Shown here piece after piece: positions 10,401 to 17,935 of a DNA stretch of 64,000 bases (its first letter is position 1; every line of letters starts with the position of its first letter). Source of the stretch: Datisca glomerata. Its lineage: Eukaryota; Streptophyta; Magnoliopsida; Cucurbitales; Datiscaceae. The notes under the pieces were generated by a model that was not told the DNA's origin, ran no database searches, and saw only the letters and a list, made by a program, of their open reading frames with translations. The position numbers and the translations under genes are program-made. The DNA is taken from positions 620,001-684,000 of the forward strand of contig QANY01013656.1 in assembly GCA_003255025.1 (NCBI GenBank), written 5' to 3'.

Positions 10401-11739
10401 TAATGGTTTTTGTGAAGAGTGTGGTTGACCCTGTGCCAAAAATTGGAACTTTATTTCCATTGGCTACCGTCACGTGTTGTGGTTTTTCTAATTTAGTGAG
10501 ACTGTGTAGATTTTTTGTGTTATAAGTCATGTGGTCAGAGGCACCAGAGTCTATTATCCAGTGTTCTAAGTTGTGACAAAAGTTTGCAGATTTAGAAAAA
10601 TAATTGACAGTATTGCAATTAGATGAACCTGGGGTATCGCGTAAAAATTCTCCGAATTGTTTGAGCAGTGCAGCCATCTGTGCGTTGTTGTCTGGGGACA
10701 GGTCTGCCCTAATGGATCCGGATCGGTCTATTTCTTCCATTTGGTCGGGTCGGTACCCACTGCCCGAACCGGGTCCATGTATATTATTTGCCCTGCGGTC
10801 TGGGTCGGGTCCTGACCCGTGACCCGCGCCAATAAAACCCTCGGTATAAAAGGGTGAGCGTTTCGCGGAGCCTCCTCGCTCGTCACTCTTCGCGCAGCTC
10901 CCTCGCTCGTTCTGGAACTTTCTCTGGTTCTGTCGGAGGTGAGGGTGCAGATTCCAGCACCGATCATGGGTGTGTCCTTCCTTTCGGCAGTGGCTGCATC
11001 TCACCTGCTCGCCTGGTTGTCCGCGGTGTCTTCCCCCTTCCTTAGGGTTAGGGTTTCGGAGGAAGCCGCGGGTCGCCATGGCTAGTGCTTCCCCCTTTTC
11101 ATCTCTGGTACTCATGACTCGTCGCCTGGTTTCTTCTCTTTGAACTATGGCTGAGACGGTGGCAAAAGTTGGCTTTTCTGTCGACATCAAGATCTGAGCT
11201 CGGAATGCTTCGTAGCTTGAGTCGAGAGCCGTCAAGAAGTGGTAAACCATATCTTGCTCAGCCCGTTCTTGGAGTTCCTTCAGGTCAGTGGTCATCGGTC
11301 TCAAGGTTTCAAGTTCTTTGAACTTCGATTTTAAAAACCCGGTTAGCTCCGGTACTGATCTGTCCCCCTGTTTTGCTTGGGAGATCTCTCGTTTAAGTTC
11401 AAAGACTTGTGCAAAATTGTTTTGTTCACAATAGTTGCTCCGGATTTCTTCCCAGAGTTCCTGTCCTGTTTCACAAAAACAAAAAATTTCACTGAGTTTT
11501 GGGTCTATTGAGTTTGTTATCCAGGTCATTACCTGGCTGTCCATGATGTCCCATTCTTCTGAGTTTCGGTCCGGTCTTGGCTTACTGCCATCCACGAAGC
11601 CCAGTCTGCCCCTTCCTTTCAGGCTCACTCGAGCCGCCCTGGCCCACGGTATATAGTTGTGGCCAGTGAGCAGGATGGAGGTTAGTCTGGGGTTGGTGTC
11701 ATGGTGGTGAAGCTGGCCGGAGGTTGATGGTTCTGCCAT
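7387..11739 (-). CDS. Copia Gag-Pol polyprotein, 1450 aa, intact
   Basis: A single frame encodes, in order: Gag with a zinc knuckle CSHCRKEGHTHDRC (residues 248-261); aspartic protease with DSG (397-399); integrase zinc-binding motif (H524, H529, C548, C551); integrase core with D578, D641 and E677 (35 residues between the last two); reverse transcriptase with D1016 and YVDD (1101-1104); and RNase H with D1265, E1305 and D1341. The order protease-integrase-RT-RNase H defines Ty1/copia. The ATG at 11739 is 24 bp inside the PBS and opens MAEPSTSGQ, a typical start. About 29 C-terminal residues are encoded by the 3' LTR, past the polypurine tract. No stop or frameshift is seen. The product would form virus-like particles and integrate cDNA; activity itself cannot be judged from sequence. 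Confidence 0.96.
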   Translation of the reverse strand: MAEPSTSGQLHHHDTNPRLTSILLTGHNYIPWARAARVSLKGRGRLGFVDGSKPRPDRNSEEWDIMDSQVMTWITNSIDPKLSEIFCFCETGQELWEEIRSNYCEQNNFAQVFELKREISQAKQGDRSVPELTGFLKSKFKELETLRPMTTDLKELQERAEQDMVYHFLTALDSSYEAFRAQILMSTEKPTFATVSAIVQREETRRRVMSTRDEKGEALAMATRGFLRNPNPKEGGRHRGQPGEQVRCSHCRKEGHTHDRCWNLHPHLRQNQRKFQNERGSCAKSDERGGSAKRSPFYTEGFIGAGHGSGPDPDRRANNIHGPGSGSGYRPDQMEEIDRSGSIRADLSPDNNAQMAALLKQFGEFLRDTPGSSNCNTVNYFSKSANFCHNLEHWIIDSGASDHMTYNTKNLHSLTKLEKPQHVTVANGNKVPIFGTGSTTLFTKTINNVLCLPNFNSNLLSVSKITKDLNCNVTFSPDKVIFQDRVTGRKIGEGKFRNGLYYLEDTDKTCLATSSTVQKDKLLHWRFGHPSDKILNKLLGCNSDSSSCSVCKLSKQTRLPFPLSSSTTKRCFELIHSDVWGPAPVDSYNKFKYFVTFIDDFSRTTWLYLLKSKSEVFSRFQEFNKLVETQFETTIKIFRSDNGTEYTNNTFFEFFKQNGIRHQTTCIHTPQQNGVSERKNRHLLEMTRALLLQNNVPKRYWSDAILTATYLINRLPSVKLHLKSPIEILKGRKINLDHIRVFGCTCYVHIPKIDKLDKTAVKTLFLGYSAEKKGYKCYDPTNHKLYISRDVQFLELESYYPKDSDNHNHHKTLPLPNSIISSDIIRQEQDNTSTTPETTTSGGATDEAVVTDEAVIVRRSTRQTHPPARLKDYVSHQVLYPIQNFLSYDKISNKHRAYLGKIDETDEPKTYQEAQLDPKWRKAMNEELLALEKNETWDIIPLPSGKKPVGCKWVYKTKYNSNGTIERYKARLVAKGFTQTYGVDYQETFAPVAKMNTIRVLLSVATNLNWELYQMDVKNAFLQGNLEEEVYMSLPPGHEKATHPSLVCRLKKAIYGLKQSPRAWYGRLSLSLLKINFVKSTADSSMFVKHTNNSTTIVLVYVDDIIITGNNHNEIWSVQKFLKGEFDIKDLGKLKYFLGIEIAHSKKGLFLSQRKYILDLLKETGMIGAKPASTPMETNIKIRLNDSKPITDIGQYQRLVGKLIYLTVTRPDITFAVSVISQFMHAPCTNHQAAAERILRYLKGTPGQGIWMKKTGTNSVAGYTDADWAGSYDRKSTTGFCVFVGGNLVTWKSKKQTVVARSSAEAEYRAMASTASELTWIRHLLQDMKVEIRKPMEMHCDNQAARHIAMNPVFHERTKHIEVDCHFIREKVQSGEITIPFVRSEDQLADIFTKALDKNNLQRILDKLGSINLYEPNLRGSVEEGKAAASEENLHHRQKREAEQRLSQTQ
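7478..7488 (-). promoter_or_regulatory. Polypurine tract
   Basis: Minus-strand TTGAGGGGGAG immediately precedes the 3' LTR. This is the expected plus-strand primer for cDNA synthesis and is read through as coding sequence by the long ORF. Confidence 0.9.
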
Positions 11740-11762
11740 TTGTGTTGGTTCTCAGAATCACT

Positions 11763-11774
11763 GCTCTGATACCA
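11763..11774 (-). promoter_or_regulatory. Primer-binding site for initiator tRNA-Met (canonical type)
   Basis: Minus-strand TGGTATCAGAGC abuts the 5' LTR with no spacer. It is complementary over 12 bases to the 3' end of the canonical plant initiator tRNA-Met, not to the variant tRNA gene at 20857, which differs at the ninth base. Confidence 0.9.
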
Positions 11775-12092
11775 TGTAGAAATGATGAACCTGTTTGGTT
11801 CTGATATTTGGGAAGTGATGAGCTTCAGAGATGATGAACCTTTTTGGTTCTGATCTGTTATTGAAGATAAATTATGTTTGTTTACAATGAGGGATGATGT
11901 ATATATACAAGTGATTCTAACGGTTGCCTATGATCTCCTATGAATCCAACGGATGCCTACTTGTAGCCTGAAATCGTTTTTTACCTGAAATGGTTAGACA
12001 TCTACTGTGTTTGGGAAAGTCTCTGTTCTGTTTCCCTCTTTTGCCTATGATGAAGATTTTCTTCTGAGGCTGCAGCTTTTCCTTCTTCAACA
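11775..12092 (-). repeat. 5' LTR of the complete copia element
   Basis: 318 bp, TG...CA ends, followed on the plus strand by the AGGAA target duplication. Carries the element's promoter. A minus-strand frame covering it and the flanking DNA (12002-12535) ends in the same 29 codons as gag-pol simply because both LTRs carry that sequence. Confidence 0.97.
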
Positions 12093-12560
12093 AGGAAAGA
12101 GAGACATAAAGAGAGCCTTGAGAGAGAATTTTGAAAGAGAGAGTTGAGAATGATAACCAAATTCCAGGCGAGGCTATATTTAAATGTTATTCTCTGTTTC
12201 AAGCATGTAGGGGCTATGGGATTATAAAAGCCCGCTAAAAATAACAAACACATCTTCATGTCAAGTATGCGATTTGTAAGTGACGCCTCCACACGTGGAG
12301 GAGTGAGTAGAGCAGGGTCAAGTTTAGTGGAATTCGCCAAGCACAAAATGCCACCTTTATTTTTTGACTTTTCATTACAACCGTCAGTTAAAAATGTTGA
12401 GATGTAGTTCCAAATTTCATTATCTACAATCGAGCCCCTCACTGTGTGTCTTCTTCTGCTTATATCATTAGACTTCTTCACCCTCAAAGTTGCACATGTG
12501 TTCTTAGGTTGCCACCTGCAGCTTCTTTCTTCCATTCAGTGATGGAGCTTTTTAGGTGTC
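12093..12560 (-). promoter_or_regulatory. Probable promoter/leader of the gene interrupted by the copia element
   Basis: Reading on the minus strand, a TATA-like ATTTAAATATAGCC (about 12170-12183) is followed by a CT-rich stretch (TCTCTCTTTC...) that continues, across the copia insertion, into the CT-rich leader before the MNLNPN start at 7075. This fits a promoter and 5' untranslated region split by the insertion. The assignment is inferred from composition and continuity only. Confidence 0.35.
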
Positions 12561-12743
12561 CTTCACTGAATGGTTTTTTTCCTCTTCTTTTCAGATTAGA
12601 CCTTTCCGTTCAAAGAGAGACAGACGTCGAGATAATAGCACAGGGCTCGAGGTAAGAATCATGGAGCAGACGCAAACCCCCAGAAGAAACAAAGATCACC
12701 AGAGAAATTCGAAACAAAATCCAAAGTTAAGAAGAAGAAGACG

Positions 12744-12847
12744 ATGTTGTGCCGTGGCAAGCTTACTTGGAGAGTCATCTGATGTGCGAGATCGAAGGCA
12801 ACCACCTCACGGATGCTGTCATCATTTGGCTATGACGACAGTGTTTG
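12744..12847 (+). pseudogene. Profilin exon-1 remnant
   Basis: The plus strand reads [19 protein letters not shown] followed by TDAVII, the conserved N-terminus of plant profilins (family pattern M-S-W-Q-x-Y-V-D-x-H-L-M-C-x-I-E-G-x-x-L). Profilins bind monomeric actin and proline-rich partners in the cytosol. The start region carries extra bases (ATGTTGTGCCGTGG where an ATG-TCN-TGG is expected) and the frame shifts after VII, so the following glycine-aspartate motif is out of frame. Nothing like exons 2 and 3 follows before the copia sequence at 13411. A purine-rich leader (12655-12743) resembling a 5' untranslated region precedes it, so this is probably a truncated gene copy and not a captured exon. 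Confidence 0.75.
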
Positions 12848-13410
12848 TCTATTTTCTTATCAGATTGCACTGAAGGTTTATGGTTTGATTACGCGTTGAT
12901 GCAAAGTTTAGGATCTAATTTCGAAGGCTGAAAGTGGACTCCCTGATTTTGTGATCCCTTATGGTTAATTCTAGGTCACATATACATGTATTTTGTTGTG
13001 GTTCTGGGTTGACACCTGCAGGGGTGCGTGCACGGCCGTGATGGTAAGTTTAGAGTTTATGTCTCTTAAACTCTATGAAAAATTGTTTGATAGTTTCGAA
13101 TTTATCTTTGCGAAATTGCTTTCTGCTTTCGATTTTTTTTGCATTTCGCGAGTCTATTGTCTTCTTCTCGCTTCAATTCCATGTTTAAATTGCAGCGTGA
13201 TTCCTTTTCCGTGGCCATCCTGATTGTTTCGGCTTCCACGGACCGACCTGGGTGTTTTTGCTTTGATTTCTGTATCAATTTGCAAAAACTTGAATTAATA
13301 CTTGTATTTTTATACTACAACTTAGATTTAAAATTAGACAATTTTATTTTTAAATGGAGTGAATTTTTGCAATGGACCGACTACTTAAACGTGTGTTCCC
13401 ATGGTATTTT
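12848..13410. other. No gene recognised
   Basis: Between the profilin remnant and the truncated copia. Moderately AT-rich; two overlapping plus-strand frames (76 and 116 codons) have no family resemblance and the longer one runs into antisense copia RNase H sequence. Confidence 0.4.
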
Positions 13411-14468
13411 ATATATAGCCTCTTGGCACTCCAAGAAACTACATTTGAACAAAAAAGATGATGTACCCCACAGTGGATCTCCTGCCTAATCTGAATCATT
13501 AAAGACCTGCGATTTGAGAGGACCTGGTTTAAACATAATGTCATGACTAATGGTGCCAATAATATATCTTGGAATCCTCTTAACTGCAGAAAAATGAGCA
13601 ATAGTGGGGATGTGCGTAAACTGACATACTCTATTGACAACAAAACTAATAGTAGGACAAGTAAAGGTGAGGTATTGTAAGGATCCTACAATACTTCTAT
13701 ATAGAGTAATGTCAGAGAGAGGAGAACCCATGTGAGAATGAAGAAGAGATTTAGATGGACAAGATGTTTGACAAGGTTTAGCATGAATCATTCCAGCCTT
13801 TAGAAGCAAGTTTGTTGCATATTTTTGTTGATTCACAAATATTTCAGCATTGGTTCTAGATATTTCAAAGCCAATAAAATATTTTAACTTACCAAGATCA
13901 TTCATTTCGAAGGAGTTATGCAAATTCTTGACAATATGATCAATGTGGCAGATGTTATTCCCACTAATTATAATATCATCCACATATATTAAAATATAAG
14001 TCAAAGATGATGCAGAAAGATGCACAAACAAAGAGCTATCAACAAGAGATTCAACAAAACCAATAGACAGCAGATGAGAGGTAAATTTTTCAAACCAAGC
14101 TCTTGGAGCTTGTTTTAAACCATACAAGGATTTATTCATTTTGCATACATAGTTTGGGTAGTTTTTGTCTATAAATCCTGGTGGCTGGGACATATAAAAT
14201 TCTTCATTTAGGTTGCCATATAAGCATTCTTAATACCGAGTTGTCTAAGAGATCATCCTAGAGTGGCAGCTAAGGAAACCATAAGAAAAATGGTTGGCCT
14301 TTTGATAACCAGACTAAATGTTTCTCCATAATCTAACCATTCTCTTTGGTGAAAACCTTTAGCTACTAATCGGGCCTTGTGTCTTGCTATAGTCCCATTT
14401 AGGTGATATTTAAGCTTATCTACCAACTTGCATCGAACAAGGTTTTTAGAGGGAGGTAAAGGAACCAA
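13411..14468 (-). pseudogene. Copia reverse transcriptase / RNase H, broken
   Basis: RT begins at 14468 with the conserved K-W-V-type and ARLVAKGFHQ block, shifts near 14230, then runs 235 codons from 14193 with SLYGLKQAPRAWF and an intact YVDDIII active site. RNase H starts VFNDSD with the following Trp codon replaced by a stop (13494-13496 region), then shifts frame to SNVVSWSAKR and ends at the truncation. The first RT catalytic Asp region is disrupted by the 14230 shift. Confidence 0.85.
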
Positions 14469-14977
14469 GTCCTAAGTGTTATGAGAAATAAGGGTTCTAT
14501 ATTCATTATTCATAGCCTTTATTCCAAGCTGGACACTTGTAGGCAGTAGTAAAGTTGGTAGGTTCAATGGTAGATACAGATTTAGGATCTAAACCACTAT
14601 CAACAAGAGCCTTTTGCTTAGAAATTTCACTTTTAGACCTTGTTTTCAGAGGGTGTGATAAGAGAGGTAGAAGCAGTAACACAAAAGTGTCATTAGCAGT
14701 ATGCATATCATGTTGAGAGATGTCAGGATTATTAGAAGCATTAATAGAAGTGTCCTTAGCATCTTACATAACATGGGGGATTAAACTATCATAGTCAGAT
14801 ATAGAATTATCTAAAACAGGAGAAGCATGCACAAACACTACACAAATCAGAATTCAAAACAAAATCAAAATATGATAAAACAGTAGCTAAACCATAATAA
14901 AAAACTTCAACAACTGCTAAACCAGAATCAGTATCAGATAAAACATGTTCAGGATGTTTGTTAGTAGAAATATTGTG

Positions 14978-15967
14978 TTAACTAGTATTAGAAACTGTTC
15001 TAGAGTCATTGATAGTTCCAAAGATAGTACCAAACTGAGTAAAATCCTTTAGAAATAAGGGTAAAGGAGAGACATACCTGTTAGGTTGTCCGATGAGACT
15101 TAAAACAGAGGAGTAGTCTGACTTAGCATGCTTGGCAGAAAGGGGAAGTGAATCTTCAGCAAAAATCACACTTCTTGAAGTATAGAACTTCTTATTTTGA
15201 AAATCATAGCAGAGAAATCCTCTTTGATTAGCAACATAACCAACAAAGATACATTCTACAGATTTAGGAGAAAATTTATCTTTCATATATGGTCTTAAAT
15301 TTAGGAAACAGGAGCACCCGAACATGTGTAAATCTTGATAATTAGGTGTTTTTCCAAAAAGAAGAGTAAAGAGAGAGGAATTACCTGTTATAACACTAGG
15401 CATTTTATTGATTAGAAAGGCAGCAGTAGAGAAAGTAAAATTCTGAAAGTTAGCAGACAAAGAAGCATGATGAAACATCATTAACCCAGTCCCTACCAAA
15501 TGTCTATGTTTCTTCTCGCCTACCCCATTTTGCTGAGGGGTATGAGGGCAAGTTTTCTGATGGATTATTCCGCAGTCACTAAGAAAAAATTTAAAGGCAT
15601 TGCTATTGTACTCCCCGCCCCCATCACTTCTTAATGTCTTAATTTTGGTAGAAAATAAGTTGTCAACCATAGATTTGAAATTCTTAAAACCCATAAAGAC
15701 ATCAGATTTGTTGATTATAAGATAAAATCAAGTGAACAGTGAATAGTCATCAATAAATAAGACATAGTATTTGTGACCAAGTAATGATGGTGAGGGTGAA
15801 GGTCCCCATACATCACTGTGAATGAAGGATAAATGAGCATTAGTAGTAGAGACAGAGGTGGGAAAATAAAGGTTGGACATTTTATTCATCAAACAACTAA
15901 TGCCGACACAAGAATCAAAACCAGACATTACATTGTATACCAATAGAAATAAGAATTTTCTTAACAA
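14978..15967 (-). pseudogene. Copia integrase, broken
   Basis: 15967-15728 carries SFIHSDVWGPSPSP and FIDDYS (first catalytic Asp). 15694-14978 carries TLRSDGGGEY (second Asp) and HTPQQNGVGEKKHRHL (catalytic Glu), then the C-terminal IFVGYVANQRGFLCYD block. A frame change near 15700-15728 separates the two. Downstream, 14506-14970 is linker sequence with several stops. Confidence 0.85.
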
Positions 15968-16044
15968 CAGTTGAACTAGGGTGGCCTAATCTATTATGCC
16001 AGAAGGAGTTAGAATTCTTCTAAGTAAGATAAACAGACATTTAT

Positions 16045-17685
16045 TTAGGAAAAGGAAGTAGGGATGAGATGAAGTCCATTAACACTTGGACCTTTATACA
16101 AGATATAACTTGTTTCATTGTCCTGTATAAAGAAATATGTTGCATAAAAAAATAAAGAGACAGTTATGGTCCAAACATAATTGATAAGCAGACAAAAGAT
16201 TAGATACAAGATGAGGCACACGCATAACATGAGACAAAGAAAAAGAGTTAAAATGAGTATTAAGTATGGCAGAACCTGTGTGGGATATGGACAGGCATTG
16301 ACCATTTTCTACTAAAATTTGATCTTCATCAGAGTATTCAGTGGGGAAAAGATTGTTTGCAAGTCACTGTGAATGAAGGATATTATTTAGATTATCTTTT
16401 TCTCTGATTTTCTTTCTTCCCTTCTCTCGATCATCTGAGTATTGCACCCCGTATCAGTAATCCACTCATGACCAGTTGAGGAGGGGTCAGTGCTCATGGC
16501 AGTCATTGCTTGAAGACTGGTTGGTGGATTACGACCTTGATAAGAGAAATTTGTTCTATGGTAGCAGTCCAAAGCTAAGTGCCCAAACTTGTTACAAATC
16601 TGACGTTGTACTCGCCCCACAGTTGAGGAAGTACCATTGTCTCAATTGTTAACATTTTGACATTTAAAGGATTGTACAGGTTACTGTGGTCGAGTACCTA
16701 AAATGGATGGTAATTGAGCAGATCCCCAATTTTGATTACTTCCCCCTTTGTTTGACCCAGAACGCCCTTTTTTGCCTCTGAAGTTGTGATAACCACGAGC
16801 TCGGTTTGAACTACGATTATTTTGAGATGCAAAGAAGGACGTGTTTTGAAAGACTGGTTCTTGGTGTTTATATTGGTTTTCTAGAAAATGTTCTTCTGAC
16901 TTCAATAGGACATGAAGCTCCTCAAGAGAAAGAGATTCAGACCTGGTACAAATTGAAGTGCGGATCATGTTGTATTTTGTAGGTAACTTGTTTATTGTGA
17001 AAATCAGAACGTCTTCATCATCAATACAAAATGCTACTGCCGAAAGCTTTACCTTGATCTCCTTGATTCACTGCATGTATGCGTCAATGTTCTCCGTTGG
17101 TTTCTTTGAGATAGACTGAAGATCAAATTTTAATTGGAGTATATTGGTTCTTAATATTGATGCGAAACACTTTTCAATTGAATCTCAGACTTCTCTTGAC
17201 TTTTTACATCCTACAACAAAAGACAGACTGGTGACAGAGTTGCATTAATCATTGTGATCAAGGCTTGGTCCTGGGTTACCCAGTGATCATACTTACCATT
17301 TCAAAACATCCTTCCCATCATCAGTCATGATGAATCTTGTTGGGCAGGTGATAGTACCATCCACGAAACCAAATATTGCATGTGCTTTCAAGATTGCTGA
17401 AATATGAAATTTCCAGAGAGTGAAATTGTTCGTGTCAGGGCGAATCGAGACAAGGTTACAGATGTTGGAAAGAAGGAATATGAGGGAGTGAGAGGGAGAA
17501 GAAGAATCTACCATGGGTGCAATCAAGTTGCTATTATTTCTTTGAAAAGGTAAAGAAGTGTTATGAGAAATAAGATTTTGAGGGTTGGAGGACAAAGGGA
17601 GAGTCTGAGAATTAGGTTGAGTGGGAAGGGAATTCTCAACAGAATTGATGTTTTCTGCGGAAGGGATTTCTTCAAGTTCAGCCAT
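16045..17685 (-). pseudogene. Copia gag and protease region, broken
   Basis: The gag start ATG at 17685 lies 23 bp inside the PBS; the first 130 codons include the LWKFHISAILKAHAIFGFVD block typical of copia Gag, then a stop at 17293. Gag homology resumes at 16968 (EELHVLLKSEE) and 16620, where a zinc knuckle reads RQICNKFGHLALDC with the first Cys replaced by Arg. A protease motif WITDTGCNTQM follows and breaks off at the inverted LTR insert (16437). The post-protease region continues in other frames to about 16045. Confidence 0.75.
16372..16437 (+). repeat. Inverted 66-bp fragment of the element's own LTR
   Basis: This plus-strand segment aligns without gaps to the reverse complement of 17730-17796 in the 5' LTR, with about seven mismatches. 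It interrupts the protease region just after DTGCNTQM. Its left edge overlaps a 19-base string (16364-16382) also found in the integrase region at 15813-15831. Confidence 0.75.
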
Positions 17686-17707
17686 GAATAGAGACGTGAG
17701 TCAGATA

Positions 17708-17721
17708 TGGCTTTGATACCA
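17708..17721 (-). promoter_or_regulatory. Primer-binding site matching the variant initiator tRNA-Met
   Basis: On the plus strand TGGCTTTGATACCA directly precedes the LTR. This equals, over 14 bases including CCA, the 3' end of the tRNA encoded at 20857-20928 (CTGGCTTTGATA plus CCA). The canonical plant initiator (GGCTCTGATACCA) would mismatch at one internal position. Confidence 0.85.
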
Positions 17722-17935
17722 TGTGGAAACATATGATCGAGAGAAGAGAAGAAGGAAAATGAAAGAAGAAGATAATCTAAATAATATCTTTCATTAAGCT
17801 TTCACAACAGTAACTAAAGTCGACTAGGGAAAGTGATACTAGCCATTAGAGAGAAATAGAAAGATAGAAATACCCTTCAACTTAGCTAACCTCTAACCTT
17901 AACTAAGTAGCCACTTACTCTAATATCAATTACGA
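17722..17935 (-). repeat. 5' LTR of the decayed copia (outer end approximate)
   Basis: Plus-strand TGTGGAAACATATGATCGAG abuts the PBS, giving a firm inner boundary. With no second LTR present, the outer end is a guess based on the length of related short copia LTRs such as that at 49170. Confidence 0.55.

Larger units (their letters stand above)
7160..12092 (-). mobile_element. Complete Ty1/copia LTR retrotransposon
   Basis: All structural parts are present: two 318-bp LTRs (7160-7477 and 11775-12092), a perfect 5-bp target duplication AGGAA (7155-7159 and 12093-12097), a PBS abutting the 5' LTR, a polypurine tract abutting the 3' LTR, and one uninterrupted gag-pol frame of 1450 residues. 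The LTRs differ at only five positions by eye, indicating a recent insertion. It lies between the leader and coding region of the unidentified gene on the same strand. This is the only element in the window that looks capable of encoding its own proteins. Confidence 0.97.
13411..17935 (-). mobile_element. Decayed Ty1/copia element, truncated in RNase H
   Basis: Minus-strand order is LTR (17722-about 17935), PBS (17708-17721), gag, zinc knuckle, protease, integrase, RT and part of RNase H. Homology stops at about 13411 within RNase H, so the 3' part and 3' LTR are gone. Many stops and frameshifts make it far older than the element at 7160. It also contains an inverted piece of its own LTR at 16372-16437. 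Confidence 0.85.

Noticed and set aside
12002..12535. 177-codon minus-strand frame upstream of the copia
   Set aside because: Its C-terminus is LTR sequence and the rest covers a promoter-like region; no recognisable domain.
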